A stretch of 64,000 nucleotides of DNA from Cokeromyces recurvatus (lineage: Eukaryota; Mucoromycota; Mucoromycetes; Mucorales; Mucoraceae), in NCBI RefSeq assembly GCF_025118155.1, contig NW_026251395.1:248001-312000 (forward strand), in the 5' to 3' direction. Below, in pieces: positions 36,917-50,451 of the stretch (position 1 is the first letter of the stretch; each line of letters begins with the position of its first letter). Position numbers and translations under genes: made by a program. The notes under the pieces are model-generated. The model was not told the DNA's origin. It did not search any database and saw only the letters and a program-made list of their open reading frames with translations.

Positions 36917-38459
36917 TCATATTTGATTAGAAGGATGATTTGTTTGGTTATTAACTGTGATATCTAATGATGATTGTCGTTCTATTACTATCCTGTTTTC
37001 ATTATTATTCATGTTCGAAGCCTGCTCTTCAATTGATAATCTATTTATAGGATGCATGCTTCTTTCTTGTTGCTCGTCATTCGTTCTAGCCACTTCATCT
37101 TCTTCTTTACTGTTATCTAATGCTTTCTTACAATCATATTTACAGATAGGACATAGACTTGATTTCTTTGTTAACCAAACATCAATACATGCAGTACAAT
37201 AGCCATGCTGACATGGTAATACACGAACATAAAAGTCATTCATAAAGTCATCTAAACATATTGCACATGTTGTGTTTAGCATCGTCACTTCTTTGTATTT
37301 TTTCATTGGGCAAATGAGATCAAGTCTTTCGAATGGTATCACATCTGTAACGACTATTTCGGCCAATAACATATTCTCAAGAGCTACAGGATCTATAGTT
37401 GTTATCGGTCTACGCATGGCTCGACACCAACGTGTGATGACAAAGATGATGATGATCAGAGCAGCAGCAGTAACGGAATAAATAATGTAATTGCGTTCAT
37501 TTTTTTCGTTATCCCATTCATTAGTACCGTCTTGTTGATTATCGAATGTGGTATTGCTGGGATCACTTGAAGATGGGAAATGATTTTCACTTAATGAAAA
37601 AGTCAATTGAATATAGTATTGCCATGTTCCATTTCTTTCCAATGTGTTTTGTATGAATGTTTTATTCAATACATCAATATATCGTTTTGGAACATAATAA
37701 ACAGCAACAAAGGTTGTACCGGTGTTGATATCATTTTCGAAAGTCATGTTCTTAATGTTACGTTCAGCTGGAGGCTCCTGAGACTGTTGCCAAGTTGGGT
37801 AAGCCATATCATTTGTGTTTTCTTGAATCAGAATCGTATCGTTGTAAGGAACATCATCATAAATAACAACACCTGTGATTTGTAGACCGTATAGATTTGA
37901 AAGTGATTGGATAGTAGCAATCTTTTCTGACCAACGTTGACAACGACCTGATCGTTGAGCAAGTGCAATGGAAGGTTGTGACATCATCGATGGACTTGTA
38001 GCCCAGTTGCCATTTAAGGCTTCAATGTCATTTATGGTTGTGTTTGGACATGCATCACCAAAATCCATTACAAGACGCTAATATGCATATATATAAAAAG
38101 TCAATTCATTTACGTTGTTAGATAGGTTATCAGAAGAAAAATAATAATAATACATATTTACTTCATTATAGCCAAAGAGGTCTTTATATTCATATACTGT
38201 CTGGAACTCTGGACTATAGACTTTTGAGGAGGTTGTGGGTATGTAATGTTTAGTTTTATTTGACTGAGCCAAGTCATATTTAGCAAGAATTTGCCTGTGT
38301 AGCCAATAAGAGAAGGTTAATCCATTTGTACGATTACTTTCTTTTCATTTTATTTATATACCATATGAAAGGGTTTTTTGGAGAAGCTTGTGCCCTAATT
38401 ATTGAAATAAGGAAACAACAAGACAACAAAATTGCCCAGAAGTTGGCAAAAAGAAACAT
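36917..38459 (-). CDS. Membrane-anchored RING-finger protein (PA-TM-RING-like)
   Basis: Exons (minus): 38459-38362, 38294-38162, 38077-36917; 1392 bases, 463 residues. Signal peptide MFLFANFWAILLSCC to about residue 25. A luminal domain of about 250 residues with N-glycosylation sites follows, including a protease-associated-like stretch (LQITGVVIYDD, TFVAVYYVPKRYIDVL). One membrane helix (IIYSVTAAALIIIIFVITRW) and then a cytosolic RING: CAIC-x14-CQH-x2-C-x2-C-x11-CPIC. Proteins of this plan are ubiquitin ligases of endosomes, vacuole or ER. The fifth ligand is Cys (QHGYC) where PA-TM-RING proteins usually have His, making this C3HC4. A further in-frame ATG upstream (38522) gives a Phe-rich N-terminus and is less likely. 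Confidence 0.88.
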
Positions 38460-40241
38460 CCGAACATTCAAAATAAAATGTATATAAATAAAAAGAAAAG
38501 GAAGAAAGAAAAAAAAATTCAAAAGCGATACAAAAAAAGAAAAAAATAAATAAATAAATATATTTGTACAATTGTGTGAGTGAGTGTGAGTGAGTGAATG
38601 TGTGTGTGTGTGTTTGTTTTTCTTCCTCTTCTTTTTCTTATTTATTTTTGTTTTAATAAGAGAAAAAAAAGAAAGGTTTTATGGCGTATTTTCCAAAAAA
38701 AAAAAAAAAAAAAAAATCGGATTAATAATTTTCCATCAAGGTACACTTTTTACTTTCCTTATCAGGACATAATGTAACTTAACCAGACATAGCTTTTACT
38801 CTAATAGGTGTGTTGATAATTCTCCAGATCAAATGACTTGCAATTACTATTAAAAAAAAAAAGACCAGTTCTGACAGCAGTTGATGTAATAGTCAATGAA
38901 TGACATACAAGGCTTGTCTAAAATGAGAAGCTTATTGTTACGTTTAGTGACACTACAATGTGTGTGTGTGTGTGTGTGTGAAAAAAAAAACCAAGACTTG
39001 ATGGTTCTTTAGTAATTTTGTGTCCAGTTATGTTGGACTTTGAAAAGTGGAATAGATTTTAAAAGAAGAATATTTATTGCTGTCCTGTTATGGGAAAGAT
39101 TGCTTCTTTTGTAAAGAACAAATGTACCCTTTTTGGATATCATTTTAAATAAATGACGTATCAGTTTATTTATTTATTTAATAAGACGCGTTCTATTGTT
39201 CCCTTTATCCGAACTGGAACAATAGAGACAATTACTTGATAACAAGACAATACATTGTTATTTAAATTGATAAAGATTCATCAGAATCACGCTTTAATAA
39301 GCTTCAGATGATAGTGAAGTTATCATAATCCAATATAGTTTTTAGTCGCTGTTGAAATATCGAAACAATTATGTAAGGCAATAGTTGGTTAGAGATTCAA
39401 AGATTTGTATGTATGTTACTTGTTCATTTTTGGGAATAACTCAATATAGTGTATGTTTTCTAAACCTTTGCAGAATAGGTATATCGATAGAGTGAAAGTC
39501 CTTTTTTTTTGTATATGAAGCAGGAGAGGAAGGTAAAGTAGCTTACTATACAATTTACAACTGTATTACCAAGTAGCTTAGCTCTCTTTTTGGAAATGGG
39601 ATATTTAGAAAAGACTTTACTAAAAGTGAAACTAGTTATTGATGCTATGCTATTTTAACACTTTTTAATTTATATTAAAGAAGAAAATAAAGACTTGTGA
39701 GACTAATTTCTTAGACGGCATTACTTGTGTAAAAAGACCAAGATACAATTTGTCAATGTGATATTTACATCTCTAAATAAAAATAAATAATAGCTGAAAG
39801 TGCTTTAAAGGAACTTTTAAATTCCCATAAAAGCAATTTTTGTTTCCAGAAAGATTTATACTTTTGCAGATAAGATAATCAAATCTGATAACTCTAGTTT
39901 GTCTAAAAAAAAGCAAGTAAACTCTTGTTTCACTTTATCTTACTTCCTCCCTAATTCCATGTCTTTATGAAATTCTATTCTATAATACAACATAATCGGA
40001 AAAGAAAGCTATAGAGTCCTTTTATTAAAAATAAAATGACAGTCCGTTACAAAAAAAAGTTTGGTTTTAGAGCTTGTAAAGAAATATGACTTGAATCAAA
40101 TAACCCATCTTTCAGTTTTATTTCTTTCACATCATTTATAATGAATTATATCACTTGTTCGAGATTTAGGGCATACGCATCCCGCCTCCATTGATACGCT
40201 CTGTAAATGAGTGAAACACGATTTATGTTAGGGCTAATATT

Positions 40242-40273
<32 letters not shown>

Positions 40274-40930
40274 AGTTTCCTTTGATGTTTCATCTTTGAT
40301 AATAAATAGACAGCAATTACCCCATCTCCCTTTTTTTTTTTATCTATTGGTTTTGATTGCTTAATAATACTACTGTTTTAATGATGAGTTTACTAGAAGT
40401 TATAGATATCCATAATATTAACTCAGTCCTACCTATATATTGTTTCACTCAATTCTTCCTTACATAATACATAGTAACTACTTCATTAAAAGAAGTGTTG
40501 TGAATTTTTTCTTCTCTTATGTAACAAACTTACTTTCTCCCTATCATTCGATAAATGTTAGGAAAGCATAGAAAAACAACTAGCCTCAGTAAAACTTTAA
40601 TGATATATTAAATACTCTTTCATAATTTTTTTTTCTAACCCTTCTCCCCCCAAAAAAAAAAATAAAAGAAAGAGGAAAGAGAAAATAATAAGAAGAAAGG
40701 TAAATGGAATAATATATACGTAGCATATAGGACAATCATGCTTAGCACTGTGTTAAATGGCTTTTTTTCTAAAAAAAAAACACATTGATTAGTAAAAAAA
40801 TAAAAAATACCCCTCCAATACATTTAAACCTCCGAATGAATTGATATCATATAAAGATATTTATATAAAAATATGTTTTTTTTTTTCGTGTTTGGTGTTA
40901 ACTTTACTTTTTAACTTTTAAAATCTAATC
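38460..40930. other. Long AT-rich spacer
   Basis: 2.5 kb with no recognisable gene. It contains GT microsatellites (38579-38611, 38959-38980), an A run near 38695-38717, a T run near 40250-40274, and an 11-bp inverted repeat at 39192-39226. Confidence 0.5.
39192..39226. repeat. Perfect 11-bp inverted repeat with 13-base loop
   Basis: TCTATTGTTCC at 39192-39202 pairs with GGAACAATAGA at 39216-39226. It could form a hairpin. No gene is adjacent and no function is claimed. Confidence 0.6.
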
Positions 40931-42483
<1,553 letters not shown>

Positions 42484-44166
42484 ATATTTCATTTGCATCT
42501 CCTTTTTTTTTTCTTCCTAACATGTACATAACGTTTACTTCTCCTTGTTATTAAAATCTTGATACATATTCTTTAATATTGGTAAACATATATACAAGTA
42601 TATATATAAAGGGAAAGTGAGGGAAATACTGCGAAAACGATGTAGATAGAAATCAAGCTGCTTGTTTAATCTACACAAATGATTACCTTGAATGGTAGCG
42701 ACGCATTCACCTTTCTTAGAATTACGCCTGTCTTTTATTTTTATTTTTCTTTAAATATATAGCCTAGCCTTTTGTATGTTTTAACTCATTCATTTTCTTG
42801 AGGGACTAAAGTAGATATCAAGTGGCATAATAGAGGGCAACCAATTTGAGCTAATAATGACAGATGATGAAAGTGTCACTAACATTCATTGCTTCGTCAT
42901 ATACATCTATTTATTGCGTTTCTCTGAATACAAATAATTCCATGTGGCTATTTTATTTACATTTGCTGATATTAATTAATTTACTGAGGGACAGCATCCA
43001 ACATTATAGTGTCTTTCATGAATTAATATAAAATATGAATTCCTCTACCAAAATCGCATGTGCTAAAATCATTGAAATATCACATCATTCTTTTAGTAGC
43101 ATTGCTAACATTATTCCCCGTCAGTATTTTTTTTTTTTTTTTTAACTGTATCACTAAATATTGAATTGACTGGTTAGTTATTTTTGCATTTACTTGGAAC
43201 GATTATAATAAATTAGTCTAATATTATTCTTAATATTTCCAATAGCAATTGAAAATCTGTGTTTATTGCTGTTGACTGACCTTGGATACTTGTGTCCGTT
43301 ATGTTCGACGGTATATCAACAAAGAATATTATTATATGAGTGGGTCAACAAGAATATCTATTCAGAACTGAACAAGTTGAAAGAAGCGTTTAGGTTCAGC
43401 TTAATAGAAAGCGCAATACCAACCAAGCTAGTAAACTATCTTAAACATGTCAACTTACATTATTGATGATATACAAACTTTATTCAACTTTTACAGTTTG
43501 GTTATCACAAAGAATTGCTTCTTCTTGTAACAAGGAAAACAGACAGCAATTAAGATGAGAGTAATCATGCTACTTAATGGTGTTAAAAGTAAAAAAAAAA
43601 ACATACAACATAAAACTAAGAGAAAAGAAGAATAAGAAAGAAAAGAAGATCAAGAAAGAAAAGAAGATCAAGAATAAAGAGAAAGAGAAAGAGGTCTTGA
43701 GGAGGAATACATCAAAGTAGCTACATCTTAAAACCAATGATGATAGTCATGATTATTTTTTTTTACTTTGATAAAGAAATGAAAAAGAAGAGTAACTTTG
43801 CTAAATACCAATCAAATGTGCCCTTAATTGTATTATTTGGTAGGGCCGTGTTGGGTAAATGTTTGGCCCGACTGAAGAAGTTGAACAGTGGTGTAACTGT
43901 TCTTTTCTATAAAACTTTGAAAAAAAAAAAGAAAAGAGAGATAGAAGAGTGGTGACTTGATAGTTGTTACTATTGACAAGTACCTGACTTTACAAATCTG
44001 CTGTAAATGTATAACTGGAATTTTGAATCGAGTAATCAGCATTCCTGACTAAGATGTTTTTGTTTATAAGACATGTCGAACACTTTAATAGAGGGATATG
44101 AATGCTTCGTTAAATAGAATGAAGATTGCTCAGTCGATCTGGAGAAACAAAGGTCGCCCATTCTCT

Positions 44167-44169
<3 letters not shown>

Positions 44170-44231
<62 letters not shown>
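44170..44231. repeat. Poly(T) tract, about 62 bases
   Basis: Longest homopolymer in the window, uninterrupted. If real and not a consensus error, it should be length-variable. Confidence 0.85.
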
Positions 44232-44235
<4 letters not shown>

Positions 44236-44740
44236 GAGGCTACATAACAAAACAATAATCGCCGTAACGAATGCGACTTGTCCTAATAGGCTTAAGATTT
44301 TTTACTGGTAAATCATTTAAAAAGTTATTATCTCAATCTAAAGTTTAAATACTGTAACACCTTACTATTGATTAAACAACTTTAAAAAATTGCTTTTTCT
44401 TTGTTTACCATAAGAATGGGTAACTTTACACTTGTCAGACACTGTCAATAGTGATTGTAATACCCAATGTGAATCTTATTTCAAAGACTTTGATTTCAAA
44501 TCGTAAATACTATAAAATTTAAAGGGAAAAAGAAAAAGAAAAGAAAAAAACTCCCATAATAAAAGTATATACTATATTAAAATATATAATTTCTTACTTT
44601 TGCTAAATGATAAAAATCACTTTAAAGTAAAAATTACATTTCATAAAAGTATGATTAATTATTCTGCCGAAAATTTGACTCCTTTCTCCTTATTCTCTCT
44701 TCCATTTTATGTACTCCTTTTTTCTTTTGCATAAAAATAG

Positions 44741-44748
44741 ATATAAAT
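44741..44748 (+). promoter_or_regulatory. TATA-like element of the third secreted protein gene
   Basis: ATATAAAT about 64 bases upstream of the ATG at 44812, followed by a C/T-rich leader like those of the two other secreted-protein genes. Suggestive only. Confidence 0.3.
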
Positions 44749-44811
44749 TCCTTTCTCTTTTACCTCTTTTTTTTTGCCTCTCTTTCCTTTTTTAATTTTA
44801 AATAACAAATT

Positions 44812-45156
44812 ATGAAGTTTTACATTGTTTTATTAATATTCTCTTCACTTCAAATCCTCGTTGTTTTCGCTAATGAAAACAAGAAAGCTCAATTATCTCG
44901 TCGTATGCTTCAAAATATGGAATTGCATGCAAACTTAAGTATGTGTAAAAGAAACTATTCTATTCTATATTTAGCTTATATATTATTATTATTGTTATTA
45001 CTATTATTGTTATTAAAAAAAAGATCAACCTCATATAGACCGTTGTCCATTTATATATTGCTGATAAGAAAAAAAAAAGAAGGAAAGAAAGAGAGAGAGA
45101 GAAAGAAAGAAAAAAGAAAAAGCTGTGCTTTATCGTTATTATATGTGATTTTATAA
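44812..45156 (+). CDS. Small secreted-type protein, 3' structure uncertain
   Basis: The first 43 codons look genuine: signal peptide MKFYIVLLIFSSLQILVVFA, then NENKKAQLSRRMLQ with a dibasic RR site. After ELHANL the frame runs into low-complexity Leu/Ile and Lys/Arg stretches coded by ATT and GA repeats. A strong donor (GTATGT) at about 44940 suggests an intron starts there, and the true 3' exon is not clear. One option joins at an AAAAG acceptor near 45022 and stops after about 13 codons. Family unknown. It shares the signal-peptide-plus-dibasic plan with genes at 34178, 36181 and 45630. Confidence 0.5.
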   Translation: MKFYIVLLIFSSLQILVVFANENKKAQLSRRMLQNMELHANLSMCKRNYSILYLAYILLLLLLLLLLLKKRSTSYRPLSIYILLIRKKKEGKKERERKKEKRKSCALSLLYVIL

Positions 45157-45629
45157 ATATTTGAAAAAGAAAACTCGTATTATTATTATTATTCCTATAA
45201 TTTTGTCATTATAAAATATATCAAATTCAAAAGAACAATAAAGAAATCAGGAACACTATGTTTCGGATTGAATGGTTCACGTACATTTACATAAAAAGCT
45301 TCTTTTTTTTTTCCTTCTATTAAGGTTTGATTGTCTAGAACTTGGCTTTTACAGAAGAATAATGAATTGTGTGCGTTTGTATGTGAGTGTAAAAGGAAGG
45401 GAAGGTGGGGGCGTTGATACTAAAAATCATATAACAGGAGTTTTAAAATAAAAGGGAGAAGAAGAAGAGCAAATAAAGGAGAAATACAAGTTAAGTAATG
45501 AAGCATGATCTACTACTAATCTATACACATGGACCGAGTAATAGTATAGGGAGTATAGTACTACTATTTACTATTATACAAATCATACAGTCATATTATA
45601 TCTTTCTTTCTCTAGATAATTCATTACGA
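45157..45629. other. Short spacer before the fourth secreted protein gene
   Basis: AT- and GA-rich, no gene seen; a possible late exon of the preceding gene cannot be excluded (acceptors near 45335 and 45352). Confidence 0.4.
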
Positions 45630-45830
45630 ATGAAGATATCTACTCTAGTTTTAGTATCTTATTTTCTTCTGATAAACACACATGCATTACCTTTGAAGAG
45701 AAGGTCATCAGCACAAGCTGCGCCTATTGATCTAAATACTCCATTACAGCAAGATGTAGCGCAACTTAATCGAATCTTACAGCATGGCACCATTTTCTTA
45801 AACTTCCCGGATAAAGGACCAGAGGAATGA
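45630..45830 (+). CDS. Small secreted protein with a Kex2-like site
   Basis: 66 residues, single exon, family unknown. Signal peptide MKISTLVLVSYFLLINTHA (about 1-19), then LPLKRR, a dibasic site at about 23-25. The remaining roughly 41-residue mature peptide is SSAQAAPIDLNTPLQQ, an amphipathic middle (VAQLNRILQHGTIFLNF) and the tail PDKGPEE; it has no cysteines. An in-frame ATG 44 codons upstream (45498) would bury the signal peptide, so the internal ATG is preferred. It could be a processed secreted peptide; function unknown. Confidence 0.6.
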   Translation: MKISTLVLVSYFLLINTHALPLKRRSSAQAAPIDLNTPLQQDVAQLNRILQHGTIFLNFPDKGPEE

Positions 45831-47533
45831 TAACAGATTTAATCTGTGACCAAACAAAAAAAATTTTTTAATAACAAAAATAAACGGATAAATATAATAC
45901 ACTATTTCTTATATGAATGTATATAGTATAAATAGTTTTTACAAATAACTTGTGTATAATATTATGCTGAAAAGCAAAATTTGTTATCGTAAAATATTCT
46001 CTTATACAAAGATAATTCATTTCTTGGTATACATACAATTTTTACATCTAAACTAGATGCATCTCAAAATTATAAATATGGTTCTTTTTATATCATGCTT
46101 TTTTTTTTTTAGTTATCTGTATCATTGATAATTATTCTAGAATAAGTATCTTAAATACCTCAATGATATATGGGGATAACTTTTAAAAATGTTGCAGAAA
46201 TATTTAAATTCTTTCAATTAGGTGTTGAATAAATTATATTTTATATAGACTATATTGTATGTTCATTCAACCTCATTAAATACGATGGTATATTAAAATC
46301 TATATTGGTTCATCTTGGGTAACTATACAAGTTAGGAATGTCTAATGATGATTTAATGATGAATAAGCATAGTTTTTGATCTTGATATAACAGTTAGTTT
46401 CATATTGTCTTTCTGATTAACATATATATTTAAATATAAATATATACTTCATATAAGCATAGAATAAATAGATAAGGATTAAAGGTAAATGACTACGTTT
46501 AAATTTAAATCTATGAAATAATACTAAGGATAAGAAGATATTTTTGTGTAAAAAGCAACTGGTTATCATAAAAAAAAACACTTATAATTTGATAGATGAG
46601 ATTCTTATTTCAAGAGACTTGAACAACTTGTATTTTCATCATCCGTCGATGGGTTAACAATTAAGGAGTTACTGTTATGTTGGGAGGGAACACAGGTCTT
46701 AAGAAATCATCAGATCAGTATATACTATCTTTGACAGTGTCACCCTAATTTTAGGTCAGTGCAAATATAATTGCAAGCTTGTACAATGCAGTGTAAGGGA
46801 ATTAGTAGAAATTTAGAGAACTAGGAACAACTTCTTAACTATCCTTTGGCTTGTCATTCATTTTTTTTAAGGCTTGAATAAATATTTAGCCTAAAATTTC
46901 ACATTTATTTCCATAATCTATATTATTTTTGTACAGTTCTATTTAATATAATCATAGAAAAATCAATAGTTATATTAAGTATAAGTATATTTTATTACTC
47001 AATACATAGTCACATTCAGTTTGATACCTTACCTACTAACACTCTTCTTATTAACAGCTATACATACACACACCAACATTCAAACAACAGATATATAGCC
47101 AATGTTTTATTTGCCTTTAAATTTCATGTTTGAGAATATGTCCCAATACAAGAATAGAAGTTTTTGATACCTGTAAATGATACAAAATTAAAATAATTTA
47201 CAAAGTTACGTATAGGTATTTGCTTCAATTAAAAGACACCTTCCACCCCCCTACCCCTCTCTACTGAAGTTTTGAAGAAGTTAAAAGAATTAAGATTTGT
47301 AGTTTTCACACGAAACCTGTATATATAATGGATCTAATTATTTAAAGTATACATATACTAAATATAAACGAGAGGAAGCTTTCAAGAAGATCAAATTAAG
47401 TAAATAAAAGCATATAGCTTGAGTAGAATCCATTTTCTTTAAGACAAAAAAAAAACATCCTTTATCATATCCAACACTACTCGAATAGATATGTTATTAA
47501 GGTAATAACATTCTGTCTGCTATCGAGTAATAT

Positions 47534-47573
<40 letters not shown>

Positions 47574-48294
47574 AGGTTAAAAATGATACGAATAATACAC
47601 GTGAATCATACTTGGCAATTCTTTGTTATCTTATTCGAAATAAACATGAGAATGCAACAAAGATTACTTGTATCAGAATGTAGAAATATTTTATAGAACG
47701 CTAGTGGTGTATTATACATATTTATTATCTTATAAATAAGTTCATCTATAGCTAGCAGGTATAACTAGAAAAAAAAAAAAAAAAGAAGAAATTAATTTAA
47801 AATAAAGTATTATACATACAAGTAAATAGTATGAATAGTAATTTAAATATATGAAAGACGAAACTCTGTTAGTTTATGAGCATATTTTCTAAATTTAGTA
47901 AAGAAGCTTAGAAAAAATTGACTTCATGTTTACATGTGTATGCATATACTAAAGTTTTATTTGTAATCGATCCAGAGTGTTTCTATATTAAGGAATGATA
48001 GAATTAAAAAAAAAATAAGGTACATATTAAAAGATATTTATAATATACATATATGTATATATACAAATATATATATACATACATATATAAAGAGGGTTCC
48101 TTTTATTGCACTATATAAAGCAAATATACGTATAAATATACATTAAGGAGTTACAAGTATTAAATAAAGTAAGTTTCATAAGAACAAGCTTTATTTATTA
48201 ATATCCTTAAAATATATATTTATACAAACCATCATTAGCTTTATTATCTCTTTCTCTCTCTCTGATTGCTTCTTTTCAGTGTTTTTTTTTCTTT
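45831..48294. other. Long AT-rich spacer
   Basis: 2.5 kb with no recognisable gene, and an A run of about 35 at 47536-47570. Confidence 0.5.
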
Positions 48295-48543
48295 ATGTCT
48301 CAATTAGACCCTTTTATTGCCTATACTGTCAAATTGACCATGGATTTTAAATCTCAACCAACTATGATAAATGAGAAATACATACAACAGCCTCAAGATA
48401 ATCCGAATCATCCCATGTTCCCAGAATTAATTATGCGTATCTTTTCTGTAAATCCCTTATTATCGAAATCTGTTGAAAAGGTCCCAAAGCTGAAAAAAGA
48501 GAATGTATTAGCTTTATTATATCATGCAGGTATATTATTACTA

Positions 48544-48582
<39 letters not shown>

Positions 48583-49896
48583 CTACAGTATAACGCTTAC
48601 TTTTTTTTTTTTTTATTTTACTTTTTTTTGACAATAGATAAACAATGGATACAATGCATAAAAGAATTGTCTACTACAATTCAATCTAGTAAACGTTCAA
48701 AACCACAGATTGAATATGCAGTCAGTAATATACATTATCAACAACGCGTCTTTTTTGATACTTTACACTTTCTTCGTGAAACAGTTATGAGCACTGAATA
48801 TCCGTTAATGGATTCTATTCTTTTAACCAACGATAATAGTATTCAAACATGTCCAAAAAAATTTAACGAATCAATTTGGTTTGCAGCTCAAGTTCTTCAT
48901 CATCATGGTCAGGTACGGCATCTCGAATATTTCACAAAAGTACTCAAGCCATTTGCTAGTAAGTTATATGATGCAGTGGAACAATTTCGTTTTCAATTAC
49001 GGGATACGATACGTAGACAAAGAATCGTCAAGCGTCGCTATCAAAAGAGGTCCCTGTTATTATTCAGAAACACAAAAAGATTTTCAATGTGGAGTCTATT
49101 TACAATCAATTCTTTACCCTCATCTTCTTTTACTCAAACTCAAACTACTTTGTTCTACGAGACAGTACAACATCAACAGTTTCTACGTGATGAATTAGAG
49201 CCTTCCTTATCTAATCTATTGTATTATTGGACACAATTTGAAAATAAGCTTTATGCTTGTTATGTACATATCGTTTTCGGGAAATATCATGTGGATCATA
49301 TACATGAAACAACGATAGCAATAGCAAAGGAAGAAGAAAAAACAATATCCCCCGTGTCTTCTTCATCGTCCTTATCAACGTTTCCAAGTGCCATCTATCA
49401 TGATACATTTACTCAATTATTACCACCCACCTTAGAACGCTCTCTCAAGTTAGATATCATTAATATCAACATGATTCAAACCTTAGATCCAGCTGCCTTT
49501 GTCGCTCTACCTCGACTCGCCATCTTATCAGGTATGACTTGGCTCTCTCATCTAACAGGCTGGCGTCGTCATTATCACGTACTGCCTCAATGGATTCAAC
49601 CTCATAAAGAAACTATGGAATGTATTATGTCAGCCATGATTAGACTAGAGGCAAAATTCCTCAAGGCTCCCTCTGAGGATGCACATTATACATTTGTCAA
49701 AACTTACCAACGATTAGAAAGGGCATTAGTACATGGACAACAACCAACGGATATCTTACTCACACTAGAAAAGGAAATTTATTTAGATATCTGTCTTGTA
49801 GCAGATTCAATATTATCTAATCATTATTCTCAATCATTTAATGCTATTTTATATCAATTATTTAAGCATGTAGGAGATGCTGTCATACAGCAATGA
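48295..49896 (+). CDS. LST2/ZFYVE28-like protein lacking a FYVE domain
   Basis: Exons: 48295-48529, 48638-49896; 1494 bases, 497 residues. It resembles the conserved helical N-terminal region of lateral signalling target protein 2. Matching blocks, in the right order: FNESIWFAAQVLHHHGQVRH with LKPFASKLYDAVEQFRFQLR; LFYETVQHQQFLRDELEPSL; and IQTLDPAAFVALPRLAILSG. The C-terminal helices follow, with KAPSEDAHYTFVKTYQRLER. Animal LST2 is an endosomal negative regulator of EGF-receptor signalling and ends in a FYVE zinc finger. Here the protein ends about 85 residues after the last match, with no CxxC pairs, so endosome targeting through PI3P is not supported. The intron has a long T run. Role in a fungus unknown. 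Confidence 0.75.
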
Positions 49897-50451
49897 CAAC
49901 GTATAATTCCTCCTCCTCCTCCTTTTTTTTTTTTTTTTTTAACCCTCAACAAGATACCTCCTATATTAAAGTCACCCTTTTGATTATTAATAAGAATAGG
50001 AACCTATATATTTGCCTTTTTTTTTTTCATTTGTACATACTGAATTCTCCTCTATTTATATATTGAAAAAAACAAAAATAAATAAATTAAAATAAAATAA
50101 AATAAAACTATTATACTCTATGGTTTATAAAATTCCCTTTTCTATATGTCAAAGATAATAATAAAAAAAAAATAATCATGACATAATTGCTTGTACAGAC
50201 AATTTTGAGTGTATGCATAGAAAAAAAAGAATTTAAATAAGTAAAAGTAGAATGTTGTAGTGATTTATTTACTTGACTACATGCACTCTACCAAAAAATC
50301 ACCCCGAAATGTCCATGAGACCTCTTTTTTTTTTATGCAACCCCATTTTAACATAGATATTATTCTAATTTCTCTCTCTCTTTTTTTTTGTCCTTCTTTT
50401 CTCCACCTATTATAATCATAACTACTATCCTCAAAACTCAATTCAAATTAG
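49897..50451. other. Tandem-gene spacer
   Basis: AT-rich with T runs. A TAAAAT repeat lies at about 50086-50106, and C/T-rich leader sequence comes before the AP-4 start. Confidence 0.5.

Larger units (their letters stand above)
42484..44811. other. Long spacer with one weak open stretch
   Basis: 2.3 kb, mostly without coding signs. A 66-codon stretch (43266-43466, plus) with a CPLC pair is the only sizeable one and matches nothing I know. An imperfect purine tandem repeat (AAAGAAGATCAAGAA unit) sits at about 43630-43680, and a very long T run at 44170-44231. Confidence 0.5.

Noticed and set aside
45498..45629. Upstream in-frame start of the fourth secreted protein
   Set aside because: It would bury a clear signal peptide 44 residues inside the protein.
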